Shown here: positions 31,956 to 45,920 of the stretch, piece by piece
Layout of the letters: every line of letters starts with the position of its first letter
Position numbering within the stretch: the stretch's first letter is position 1
Origin: Synaphobranchus kaupii
Taxonomy: Eukaryota > Chordata > Actinopteri > Anguilliformes > Synaphobranchidae
DNA length: 64,000 bases
Assembly: GCA_029718625.1 (NCBI GenBank)
Contig: CM056380.1
Location: 16,057,433 to 16,121,432, forward strand
Direction: 5' to 3'
Notes under the pieces: model-generated
What the model was told of the DNA's origin: nothing
The model's input: the letters and a program-made list of their open reading frames with translations, nothing else
The model's database searches: none
Made by a program: the position numbers and the translations under genes

Positions 31956-34540
31956 GCTCTTACGCCGGGCGCTATCAGCAGCATGCAGCGAGGGGCTGTG
32001 CTAAATGCGCCGTTCTAAAACTGCGCAGATACTCAGGGCTCCTACACCCATTACATCATTCTGATGCAATGCGTCCACTGGTGAATTAGCTGCCCAGTGA
32101 AGGGCTTGCCTCTGTCTCTTTCTGTCTTTCCCTCTCCCTTTTTTTCTCTCTCTCACTCCTTTTCTCTCTCTCTCACTATCTCTCTCACTCCCTTTCTCTC
32201 TCTCTTTCATAGGCCCCCCGTGGCCCCCCTCCTTCCAGAAAGATCCGGCCCTCGTATGGCCCTGCTGTATAGAGTGGGCACTGACATACGGTCGCTGGAT
32301 TTTCCCGCTCCTGCACTGTAACACTAAACTGGTTACGTGGAGCAGCCCCCACCTACTCCAATCGGGGTGGGGGGTCACTTTAAAAAGAGTTCTGTCCCCT
32401 TTCTAAAATCGGCCCTCTATGGCACGCACGGTAACACTGTATTGCGCGGAACGGCTTGCTTACGCGTTAACACGCGAACACACGCGCTCGCGGGTCGACA
32501 CGAGCTCGGGAAAAAAAAGTGCAAAGTTTCTTAACTAGCCAAGGGTTATGCACACTCATCTGAAAGCGTTTTGTTTTTCTCTCCCTCTCTCCCTCTCCTG
32601 CCCCCCCCTTCCTTTCCCTCTCCCTCAGCTCATTCCTGCTCCCGCGACCTCTCTCTCCCCCCTCTACCCCTCCTCCCCCCCCCCCCCCCCCTCCCTCCCA
32701 TGTGGAGCAGAGCTGTCGAGGTGGGTGTTCTACGGCTGTTATGACTCAGAGACGATAATGGCGGCTGTAATGTAGCCAGCCGTTCCTGATGTGGCTGGAC
32801 CTGTGGGAGACAGAGAGAGAGAGAGAGAGAGACAGAGAGAGAGAGAGGGAGAGAGAGAGCGAGAGGGAAAGGAAGGGCCCAGGATTGAGGCCTAGGCCAA
32901 CCACAGCAAAATTCAGTCCCTCATTCTCCCCCACTTCTTTTCCTTTCAGTCCTGTTGTTTTTCTTTAGCGGTACTCTTTGTTTTAAAATTCTCCCCCTGT
33001 TTTTTTAACCTCCCAAACTCCTGCTCCTTGTACCACCCCATCCCCCACCCCCTGTCTGCCGTCTCTACCCCCTCTTTGTACCACCCCCAATCCCCCCCCC
33101 CCACCTCCCCAAATGAATTCCTCCCAACTGCTGTCTTACACCAGTACCAAGCAGAGTGCGCTCTGAGGCTTTGGAGGTACCAGTAAATGTACCCTTTTCT
33201 CTTCAAAAATGGTGATCCAACATGTTTTTTTTCCCTCTCCAGAAACAAACTTCAACTTTTCCTCGGGGCAAGTTAACTGACTTTTCACAAGGTGAAAATC
33301 CCAAACACGGACATATGTTTTTTGCTGTTTTGCAAAGTGATAAAAATTGTACAATGCAGAAAAGGGGCTTAATTGTCGCACTAAGCCCCTAAATGCTAAA
33401 CTTTACGAAGATGCGTTGCGCAAATGTTGTCTACGCGCGGTAAAAGAGCGTGGCATTGAGCGCCGTTAATGGCGCCAAAACTGAAAAAGACCAGTGGAAT
33501 TCAGTGCTCAGAGTTCACAGTGTGACTGTTCAGAGGCACAATCACAGCACTAAGGTGCCTGATTCAACTAATGAACTAATCATGGTCTTCAACCAAAGTT
33601 CCTTAGTGCTGTCCTAAAACAAAAACCCACACCGGCCCTTTCGGATAAGATTGGACACCCCAGTACCTCACCAGGGAGGTACTCAGCGTATTCCCAACAC
33701 TGCTATTTCTCTTGCCCTACCGCTGAAGCCGTAAAATCCTAATTTAATGCCTCCTCTGGAACTCATTAAGAGGTGTGACCAAGGTAAATATTTTGGCAAC
33801 GGACATTCTGTTCTGTAACATTGCAACTCAAGTCTTACCAGACCAGATACATCTGTATTTAAGGAGCAGAGGGGACAGGAACACAGGAGCTGAATATCTG
33901 GTGTGTGTACTGAATCTGTGGTAATTCAGGTCTGTTTGCTAACCAGGCATGCCCTGCAGATGTGTCTTTAAACGTGCACCTCCAGAGATTGTCGCTAGCA
34001 ACAGACAGAAAAACTTTCGCCTGAGGACACAAATCACCTCTGTGTTGCCTGAAAAGCAATGACTCCGCCATTTTATAGTTATTAGGTGTTGCTTTTATTT
34101 GGGAGGTATTTTTGGCAACTGCGCACCTACATCTGTCACTCTGCGTCACCTGCGGGACAGGGGTGCTCGGGGAGCTCCCCCCCGAACTCGGAACGTAAAA
34201 AATAAAAGACGAAGTGCGCAATGAAGCGATTTAGCGACTGATCCACAGTCAGCGAAGGTCTGTCCTCACGGCACGTCGACAGCCTCTCCGCAAACGCAGA
34301 TGCGAGCTCTGGCCTGATTAACATCCAACAGCACTAAATACCAAAGAAGCGTCCGCTGCGCTGATTAGCACGTATATTAGCACATATACCGTAAAACGTG
34401 AACCGACCAAACCGTAAAAAAATTAAAATAACCTTTAAAAAATCAAGAGTATCAGAAACTGAACCTCAGGTAATGGTGTATCAAGCACACGTCACGCACA
34501 AAGTCATTGCCAGCTAGATTTCCAAACACCTGATATGTAT
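31956..34540. other. Unassigned sequence with simple repeats
   Basis: CT-rich tract at 32105-32215, C-rich tract at 32575-32700, GA tract at 32812-32868, C/T-rich tract at 32995-33110. Single-copy parts (33200-34540) include an unclassified stretch near 33420-33480 with several CpGs. No gene recognised. Confidence 0.5.
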
Positions 34541-34660
34541 ATTTACATCTAGACAATTAGCAGATGCTGCCATCCAGAGTGACTTATGGAGGTTAGGCAA
34601 AGAGCAGTGGGGATACCTCCATGGTACAGGTCATTACATATACCTACCACACAACTTTAA
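34541..34660 (-). mobile_element. SINE 3'-tail fragment
   Basis: On the minus strand it reads AGTCACTCTGGATGGCAGCA then TCTGCTAATTG, the usual fish SINE/LINE tail. No tRNA-like head is visible. Confidence 0.65.
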
Positions 34661-34731
34661 GTGCCACAGTACAGTATAAGGTTGAGGTATGAGGTTTAAG
34701 TTGAAAACCAGTTTGAGGACATAGTGTTAAA

Positions 34732-34927
34732 TGCAGAGGTGGAAATCCAGGGGACATAAAGTAAAAGTCCTACCATGTGTTTCTTCCACCCATAGACTCA
34801 GCCAGCTGATTTCACTAATTAGTTCTACCTCCTCGCTGAAGAATTGTGTTAATGAGCAAATCCAGGTGATTGGAGCAAAATACAGGGGAGGACTTTTACT
34901 TTATGTCCCCTGGATTTCCACCTCTGG
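34732..34927. mobile_element. MITE with ~38-bp inverted repeats
   Basis: Ends AGAGGTGGAAATCCAGGGGA and TCCCCTGGATTTCCACCTCT, continuing through ACATAAAGTAAAAGTCCT and its complement. The middle contains GAAGAATTGTGTTAATGAGC. A fragment of the same family, without the ends, lies at about 49660-49735. Confidence 0.9.
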
Positions 34928-35086
34928 TTAAATATAGCATACGTGAGGGCATTAAATCAAGAATAAATGTTTAGATCAGCTCCTTTTGAGCACTATATCT
35001 GCTGTTAGCTCCAGTTGTGGGAAGCACACAGTGTGTGGCACTTGCACCCGTCTCCCTGAGAGAAGTTACCTTGCTCAGGAGTTCCG

Positions 35087-36227
35087 GTAGTTCCCAACCT
35101 CAGTCCTGGGGCCCCCCTGTGTACGCTGGTTTTCCTTCCAACCACAATTGCAAATTTTCTTAATTGGGTGTTTTTTGAGGGATTATTTACCCTCTTAAGC
35201 CACATTATGCCAGAAATAGCTATGCGTGCCCTGCAGAATAAACCTCCCATATTCACATTGTGCTTATTGTCCTACATTTTAAAACAATTACATAAAAAGA
35301 GGTAACAAAGGTTTTTAACTGATCAAATTAAAGACCGAAGTGAATCAATAGGCCCTTAATTAGGTTGATGAATACATGTGTTTAAGTTCTCTTATAATCT
35401 TTTCCTTAAGCTTAACACAATGCAGGTTTGGCTCGTCATCTTTGCTTTGAATGTCTTTGAATTCTTCATTATCTCCCGAATGGTTAGTTTTAGTGGCCAT
35501 GTGTCCACACTTTCACAAATAAGGAGCCCATTGATTCACCTCAGCCTTTCATTTAATCAGTTAACAAATTTTCTTAATGAAATTTTTTATAATATATATA
35601 GCGCAATAAGCACAATGTGGACATTGTACATTTATTCTACATATATGTATACCTATTTCTGGCATAATGGGACTTAAAGCGATACTGCAATCGCTTTTCT
35701 AAGCCCTTTTTTACAGCTTCAATTTGAACTTGGAGCCGTGGGTAGGTGTGGTTATATGACGATGATGCCACAAGGTCATATTATGAATATTCATACGGTC
35801 AATGAGTGAAAGGGTGTGTCTTGGTGAACTGACTCAGCCCCCTTCGTGCTCTCTGTCACCGAGCTCTCTGTTCACTTTACTAGCCGAGACTCCGCCTATT
35901 TTTATGCTAAGGATTTCAGGACGTCACGAATCCCCGGAAATGCAGCGCATGGTAAGCCGACACAGAAACTCAGACGACACCCACTTTGACGCAATATGAG
36001 ATTTTCGGATAAAAACTGTTGTGCATGATCATAGTCTAACCCAAAACATCGGTTTTCAATGCGAAAAGTCGGTTTTTGACTGCAGTATCACTTTAAGAGG
36101 GTAGATAATTTCTCTAAACATGAAAAGCACCTAATCAAGAAAAATGAACTGCTTGTTAAAATTATGGGATTGCAATTGTGGTTGGAACGAAACAGGGGGG
36201 GGGCCCTGGACCGACGTTGGGAACCAC
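35087..36227. mobile_element. Composite inverted-repeat element, with another element nested inside
   Basis: Outer ends GTTCCCAACCTCAGTCCTGG and the inverted CCTGGACCGACGTTGGGAAC, followed inward by inverted CCAACCACAATTGCAA segments. No transposase is visible. The ends look hAT-like. A TTAA-flanked element lies inside (35676-36097). Confidence 0.8.
35676..36097. mobile_element. TTAA-flanked MITE nested in the 35.1-36.2 kb element
   Basis: Left end TTAAAGCGATACTGCAATCG and right end TGCAGTATCACTTTAA form an inverted pair, with TTAA at both borders as in piggyBac-type insertions. No coding capacity. Confidence 0.75.
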
Positions 36228-38419
<2,192 letters not shown>

Positions 38420-39215
38420 TGAGTACACTCACATTCCCTCTTACTCTCATTCATACTGAAAGAGAGCTGAGTACACTCACATTCCCTCTTACTCTCATTC
38501 ATACTGAAAGAGAGCTGAGTACACTCACATTCCCTCTTACTCTCATTCATACTGAAAGAGAGCTGAGTACACTCACATTCCCTCTTACTCTCATTCATAC
38601 TGAAAGAGAGCTGAGTACACTCACATTCCCTCTTACTCTCATTCGTACTGAAAGAGAGCTGAGTACACTCACATTCCCTCTTACTCTCATTCGTACTGAA
38701 AGAGAGCTGAGTACACTCACATTCCCTCTTACTCTCATTCGTACTGAAAGAGAGCTGAGTACACTCACATTCCCTCTTACTCTCATTCATACTGAAAGAG
38801 AGCTGAGTACACTCACATTCCCTCTTACTCTCATTCATACTGAAAGAGAGCTGAGTACACTCACATTCCCTCTTACTCTCATTCATACTGAAAGAGAGCT
38901 GAGTACACTCACATTCCCTCTTACTCTCATTCATACTGAAAGAGAGCTGAGTACACTCACATTCCCTCTTACTCTCATTCATACTGAAAGAGAGCTGAGT
39001 ACACTCACATTCCCTCTTACTCTCATTCATACTGAAAGAGAGCTGAGTACACTCACATTCCCTCTTACTCTCATTCATACTGAAAGAGAGCTGAGTACAC
39101 TCACATTCCCTCTTACTCTCATTCGTACTGAAAGAGAGCTGAGTACACTCACATTCCCTCTTACTCTCATTCGTACTGAAAGAGAGCTGAGTACACTCAC
39201 ATTCCCTTTTACTCT
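38420..39215. repeat. 48-bp minisatellite, very homogeneous
   Basis: About 16-17 nearly identical units of 48 bp with the core GAAAGAGAGCTGAGTACACT. The main variant is TTCATACTG versus TTCGTACTG, and the CGT variant occurs in runs (three units near 38645-38745, two near 39125-39175). On the minus strand the frame stays open with a 16-residue repeat NESKRECECTQLSFSM, because 48 is a multiple of three. Confidence 0.96.
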
Positions 39216-40050
39216 CCCCCCGTATGTTCATCAACCTTTTACATTAACCCCATACAGGAGAGTAAGACAGAACGTGGCAGTCAGGATGAAATTAATCTGT
39301 CTGTTGAGGTGGTGGGTCAGTCAGAGGTGAATCCAGTTAGGCGATTTCAGCGCTCTCACACACACACGGCTACAGCGGCCTCGCGATGTGTGGTCCCGCC
39401 TGTTCATTACTAATATAACTCATAACATTGAACGCACAGATGTGCCGGGGGCCGGCCAACCGCTGCCGCGCTGGCTTCTAATTGGGCGGGAACGACAAGC
39501 TGTTTTAGTTGTGGGGGGGGGGTGTTGAGTCACCCACCCCTTTAGCTCCGTTTCCACGGGGATGCTGGAACACATACCTGTACGGAGGGCTGGACGGAAC
39601 AACACAAAGAGCTAACAGGTAAAATGACCCATTAGGTCACAATTTGGTTACAAGGTTGGTTATAAGCATTTCAAGACTCTTCACACAGCACGACAGCAGT
39701 CTATGTGGACCAAACTGTTCATTATTTGTGATCGCTTTCACGCAACGTGCATTCAATGGGGACAGTTTTCAAAATCCATGAATTCCTTTTGCTCTCAAAA
39801 TCAACCACCACAAAAACTGTACGTATCTACAGCCCATTTAGCGAAAGATCACATCCTCTTTTCAAAACTGTTCAATTTCAGCTCAAAACCAAACACAAAA
39901 TTCAAGTGGACAGCGGTTTGCTACATCAGAAATACTATACTCATATATATTCAAAATCCTGTTTTAATTTTTTCCCCATTTCTTTTCATTTTGTGTATTT
40001 TGTAATTAATTAACGCTAAAACCCTGCCAACAATTGAGCACTTTGAAGCT
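39216..40050. other. Unassigned single-copy sequence
   Basis: The part at 39320-39600 has more CpG and fewer repeats than its surroundings and could be a conserved regulatory block. I cannot test that here. Confidence 0.4.
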
Positions 40051-40051
40051 T

Positions 40052-42315
40052 TTATTACTGTATTTCTATTGTCTATGACTCTTTCCTTCCTTTACTGTAT
40101 TTCTATTGTCTACGACTCTTTCCTTCGTTTGCTGTATTTCTATTGTCTACGACTCTTTCCTTCGTTTGCTGTATTTCTATTGTCTACGACTCTTTCCTTC
40201 GTTTGCTGTATTTCTATTGTCTATGACTCTTTCCTTCCTTTACTGTATTTCTATTATCTATGACTCTTTCCTTCCTTTACTGTATTTCTATTGTCTATGA
40301 CTCTTTCCTTCGTTTGCTGTATTTCTATTGTCTACGACTCTTTCTTTCGTTTGCTGTATTTCTATTGTCTACGACTCTTTCCTTCCTTTATTGTATTTCT
40401 ATTATCTATGACTCTTTCCTTCCTTTACTGTATTTCTATTGTCTACGACTCTTTCCTTCGTTTGCTGTATTTCTATTGTCTATGACTCTTTCCTTCCTTT
40501 ACTGTATTTCTATTGTCTATGACTCTTTCCTTCCTTTACTGTATTTCTATTATCTATGACTCTTTCCTTCCTTTACTGTATTTCTATTGTCTACGACTCT
40601 TTCCTTCGTTTGCTGTATTTCTATTGTCTATGACTCTTTCCTTCCTTTACTGTATTTCTATTATCTATGACTCTTTCCTTCCTTTAATGTATTTCTGTTG
40701 TCTACGACTCTTTCCTTCCTTTACTGTATTTCTATTGTCTACGACTCTTTCCTTCGTTTGCTGTATTTCTATTGTCTATGACTCTTTCCTTCCTTTACTG
40801 TATTTCTATTATCTATGACTCTTTCCTTCCTTTACTGTATTTCTATTGTCTATGACTCTTTCCTTCGTTTGCTGTATTTCTATTGTCTACGACTCTTTCT
40901 TTCGTTTGCTGTATTTCTATTGTCTACGACTCTTTCCTTCCTTTATTGTATTTCTATTATCTATGACTCTTTCCTTCCTTTACTGTATTTCTATTGTCTA
41001 CGACTCTTTCCTTCGTTTGCTGTATTTCTATTGTCTATGACTCTTTCCTTCCTTTACTGTATTTCTATTGTCTATGACTCTTTCCTTCCTTTACTGTATT
41101 TCTATTATCTATGACTCTTTCCTTCCTTTACTGTATTTCTATTGTCTACGACTCTTTCCTTCGTTTGCTGTATTTCTATTGTCTATGACTCTTTCCTTCC
41201 TTTACTGTATTTCTATTATCTATGACTCTTTCCTTCCTTTAATGTATTTCTGTTGTCTACGACTCTTTCCTTCCTTTACTGTATTTCTGTTGTCTACGAC
41301 TCTTTCCTTCCTTTACTGTATTTCTATTGTCTACGACTCTTTCCTTCCTTTACTGTATTTCTATTATCTATGACTCTTTCCTTCCTTTACTGTATTTCTA
41401 TTATCTATGACTCTTTCCTTCCTTTACTGTATTTCTATTGTCTAAGACTCTTTCCTTCGTTTGCTGTATTTCTATTGTCTATGACTCTTTCCTTCCTTTA
41501 CTGTATTTCTATTGTCTACGACTCTTTCCTTCGTTTGCTGTATTTCTATTGTCTACGACTCTTTCCTTCGTTTGCTGTATTTCTATTGTCTACGACTCTT
41601 TCCTTCCTTTATTGTATTTCTATTATCTATGACTCTTTCCTTCCTTTACTGTATTTCTATTGTCTACGACTCTTTCCTTCGTTTGCTGTATTTCTATTGT
41701 CTATGACTCTTTCCTTCCTTTACTGTATTTCTATTGTCTATGACTCTTTCCTTCCTTTACTGTATTTCTATTATCTATGACTCTTTCCTTCCTTTACTGT
41801 ATTTCTATTGTCTACGACTCTTTCCTTCGTTTGCTGTATTTCTATTGTCTATGACTCTTTCCTTCCTTTACTGTATTTCTATTATCTATGACTCTTTCCT
41901 TCCTTTAATGTATTTCTGTTGTCTACGACTCTTTCCTTCCTTTACTGTATTTCTGTTGTCTATGACTCTTTCCTTCCTTTACTGTATTTCTATTGTCTAC
42001 GACTCTTTCTTTCCTTTACTGTATTTCTATTATCTATGACTCTTTCCTTCCTTTACTGTATTTCTATTATCTATGACTCTTTCCTTCCTTTACTGTATTT
42101 CTATTGTCTAAGACTCTTTCCTTCGTTTGCTGTATTTCTATTGTCTATGACTCTTTCCTTCCTTTACTGTATTTCTATTGTCTACGACTCTTTCCTTCGT
42201 TTGCTGTATTTCTATTGTCTATGACTCTTTCCTTCCTTTACTGTATTTCTATTGTCTATGACTCTTTCCTTCCTTTACTGTATTTCTATTGTCTAAGACT
42301 CTTTCCTTCCCTAAC
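40052..42315. repeat. 37-bp minisatellite with higher-order blocks
   Basis: About 61 units of 37 bp with the core ATGACTCTTTCCTTCCTTTA, pyrimidine-rich on the plus strand. The same order of unit variants recurs 555 bp later (15 units; 40260 and 40815, 40513 and 41068) and 666 bp later (18 units; 41068 and 41734), showing recent block duplication. Confidence 0.97.
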
Positions 42316-42840
42316 TGTATTGTCGGTCTATAGCACTGTAGCATATTGTACTTTCTATCAGATGTCCCATGCTGTTTTGCAAGGGAAACTTTCTAAAAAA
42401 TAATACTAAAAAAACATGTACTCCATCAACCAAAGATCCACATACAGTATTGATTGCTGTTCATACTGTGTTCTCCGTCACTAGTGCACTGACTGATAAA
42501 ATGACCGTAACAAAAGGAGAAATGCATACGAAATAAAGAAACTAAAGAGAGCACAAAATGGCCACTAACAAAGATTCACAAAAGATGGCGATTTTACTGT
42601 ATTGACACCTGTTGTTAGTCATTTTGTTGGGCAATAACAAGTGCTGGTGTTTAGGTGGATTGATTTGGATTGATTTGATTTTGAGACATGGATGTTGTGT
42701 TTTGGGCATTTTGGGCATGAAATTAACGGTTGTGCCAAGCTGCATTCAGTGCAGAGAGTTGTATGAAGAGTTTTGAAATAGCAAACTCAATATTTAAAAA
42801 TGCTTGTAACCAATTGTGGAAAAACTGTAAATACGCCACA
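42316..42840. other. Unassigned single-copy sequence
   Basis: AT-rich, no feature recognised. Confidence 0.5.
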
Positions 42841-43062
42841 CACATATTTAGGAGATGTTGCCATCTGGACCAACTTACACTTTTGACTTATATCCAATCT
42901 TATATCCACAACCCATTTACACAGTTGGATATCCACTGAAGCAACTGAATTTGAGGTGCTTTCACAAAGGTAAAACACAACAGCCCCAGGCCGGATCTGA
43001 ACTCGCAACCTCAAGGGATCAGTTCCCTAAGCATTATACTAATCTCACAGACTGCTAGGTTC
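42841..43062 (-). mobile_element. SINE in minus orientation, diverged
   Basis: Read on the minus strand: a tRNA-like head with TTAGGGAACTGATCCC and a degenerate B box GAGTTCAGATCC (43062-42975), then a tail with AAGTTGGTCCAGATGGCAAC (about 42890-42850). Same general family as the copy at 23165 but older. Confidence 0.7.
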
Positions 43063-43775
43063 CTCAACAGCAAACAAAGGTAACATATTTGAGCGAGCGG
43101 CCATTTCTGTGGCAAAGCCTGCTTTTTGAATCTCAGAGAGTGCGGAAACTCGCCATTCAAAGTGGTCTGAAGTGGCAAAAATAACAATGTGGAAGGTCAG
43201 GCGCTGCTTTCTTTTACAGTTTTTCTCAATTGCTAAGACACACTTAATGAAACCGGGGTCCACTTAATCTTCATCATCGCCTTCTTAGCACAACAGAAGT
43301 CTTCGTTTGCAAATGCGTTAACATTTCTCATTGCTTTCACACATTCCTCCCTTAGGAGAAGAATACACAGTCCACGCTGTGACGTGCATACTTGCCTTTG
43401 GCACATACTAGAACTATGTAAAGTATCAACAAACGGCATAGACATATAGCGCAAATGAAGGTTGAATAGGTTCATATTGATAGCTGGAGTTAGCTTTTTT
43501 TTTGCCTGTTCTGTAATGATTGATTGAAAGAATATATCCATTTGATCACAAGTTCTGTTTGATGGTATAATTTTGACAAGTCGACTATGAGAACCACTGA
43601 TTTAGACCACAATCACCAAATGCCACATAATATATTTTTTTTTTTTGTTAAATAAATTAGATATATGTTACAGTAAGAGTCCACTGTAAGCAAGCTCAGA
43701 GTGATAGGGTGAGCATGGGCCTGGCACACTATGATTTTGATAATCTGAGAGGGATTATAGTGGGACGCGGTATCC
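43063..43775. other. Unassigned sequence
   Basis: Single-copy; nothing recognised. Confidence 0.45.
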
Positions 43776-44039
43776 TGTGATATCAAGATGTAATTCTCAA
43801 AGATGAAGGCCCTGTGTGATATCAAGCAGTGATTCTCAAAGATGAAGGCCCTGTGTGATATCAAGCTGTAATTCTCAAAGATGAAGGTCCTGTGTGATAT
43901 CAAGCTGTGATTCTCAACGATGAAGGCCCTGTGTGATATCAAGCTGTGATTCTCAACGATGAAGGCCCTGTGTGATATCAAGCTGTAATTCTCAACGATG
44001 AAGGCCCTGTGTGATATCAAGCTGTGATTCTCAACGATG
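43776..44039. repeat. 39-bp minisatellite
   Basis: About seven units with TGTGATATCAAGCTGTGATT then CTCAACGATGAAGGCCC. The AAAGATG form occurs at the left, AACGATG at the right. Confidence 0.94.
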
Positions 44040-44940
44040 GGGGCGGGCAGGTGAATTAATCGGGCGACCGGCGCACGCGGGTGACCGTGACCGCAGATAC
44101 GTCCATCACTCCTCCCTCCCCAGCTCTTCCTCCTCCACCCCCAGCAAGCGAGTGCCCACCGGACCGGCATTGGACCTCGGTTCTTAAATTCGGCACTCAG
44201 GCAGGCCGCTGGCGGGCGGGCCCGTTCACCTTCTCTTAACAGGCCCTCCTCATCATTTCAACCGCATGGCCGCGCACTCGACAGCTGATATGCAAACCGT
44301 ACTGTGCCGGTTGGGCCACCGTGGGCCTGCTAGCCTACCCCCCCCCCCCCGCGCCCCCCTCCATGCCTGGGGACACCTGTGAGTGGGACGGGGCGACCCC
44401 CAGCCCCTCAGCTGTGGGACTCTGTGTGAAACCCATTGTTCTCCCCACCTCCTAAACCCAGGAATGTCACCCCCCCTTCAAGCAGCTCCTGTCCAGCGAT
44501 CACAACAGTGGCGGTAATTAAGTGTAATTTACATAACTGAGAGGCAACAAATCACCTAATCGACTCTCAAGAGAAAAGCGCGCCGGGGCCAAATGGCAGC
44601 AGGGGGAGGCAGGCGCTGAAAAACGGGGGGTATCGCGGCCCACAAAGCGCTAAAAAACCGCAGCTCTTCACACAAGTGCTTGCGCACCCTCTCGTGCGGG
44701 CCGCCGGGGAGGCAAGCGAAGCGCCCTTCACAAACGGCCTCTGACAAACTCTAGAGAGAGGGCTCTCCGCTCGCACACTGTTGTGACCGGGACCGTAGAG
44801 ACCCACACCACCTTTACAGCGCTTCCTTTATCTTTTAATTATGCTTTTGTTCACTTGAGTGTGGAAATTGTCGGTTGTCTTTTACCTTAAAACTTTTTTT
44901 TCTTTCTCTTTCTATCTTAGAAACAGGCCATGGAAACCTG
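44040..44940. other. Unassigned low-repeat sequence, possible regulatory block
   Basis: The part around 44480-44720 has AATTAAGTGTAATTTACATA and CAACAAATCACCTAATCGAC-like AT-rich motifs next to a GC-rich stretch, the texture of vertebrate conserved non-coding elements. This is only a texture; no motif proves it. Confidence 0.3.
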
Positions 44941-44949
44941 GGAGGACTT

Positions 44950-45405
44950 TAGTGTAATAAAAATCTAATTGAAGTATACAAAGGTTATTACAAGTATACT
45001 TTTCCTTTTTGTACTTCATTTGAAGCATGTTTAAAATGTACTTTTAAAAAGTGTACTTCAAGAATAGTCTCAAACACACCGTCATACTTGTAAAGTTTGT
45101 TTCAAACGCACTGGTGACATAATGAAATTGTACTGCAACAAATCATACTTTTTGTTAGTGCACTTAAATATACTTAAGTACACTAAAAATAGTCCCATTT
45201 TAACATACAGACATAGTGCACTTAAGTATACTAAAAATAGTCCCATTTTAACATACACACTGCATTTGAATTATACTTCAGTATGACTTAAGTTCTACTT
45301 TTGAGCAACTTTAGTGCACTTAGTATACTTAAAGCGCTGCCAATTTAGCACAAAGTACATAATTAGTACAAAAACTACTAAAAGTATCCTTTGAAAAAGT
45401 ATAAT
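44950..45405. repeat. AT-rich element with many AGTATACTT/AGTGCACTT motifs
   Basis: Repeated AAGTATAC, AGTGCACTTAAGTATACT and TTTAACATACA motifs in both orientations. The flanks include ACCTGGGAGG (left) and TCACCTGGGT (right), suggesting inverted ends, so it may be a MITE. Family not identified. Confidence 0.6.
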
Positions 45406-45472
45406 CTTTTTTCACCTGGGTAGCAGAGCTGCTTTATCTGTACTGTGTATACGGGACACATACACACACACG

Positions 45473-45525
<53 letters not shown>

Positions 45526-45889
45526 GTAATAGAACTGGGGGTCAGGGGAAAAAAGAGAAGGGAAGAAAACTCTACCCCTCTTTAAGAAAAAAAGGAAAAC
45601 ACGACGCTCAACATGAAATGGGAGGAAAATGTGGGAGCAGAACGCTGGCTGTGCAGAGACTGTGTGTGGCATTTAGCCCCCTCCTCTTCCACAGAGGGGG
45701 GGAGAGAGACAGTGTGAGAAAGGGGGGAGACAGAGAGAAGGAGAGCAACAGAGAGAAAAGAGAGGGCGATGAAGGAACAGAGACGGAGGGAGAGAGAAAG
45801 AGTGGGAGAGAAAAAGAGAAATTGTGCGACAAAGACAGTGTGGAGGCGCATGCTTCAGTGCTCCCATTGAGAGGAGAGAGAGAGAGAGC

Positions 45890-45920
<31 letters not shown>

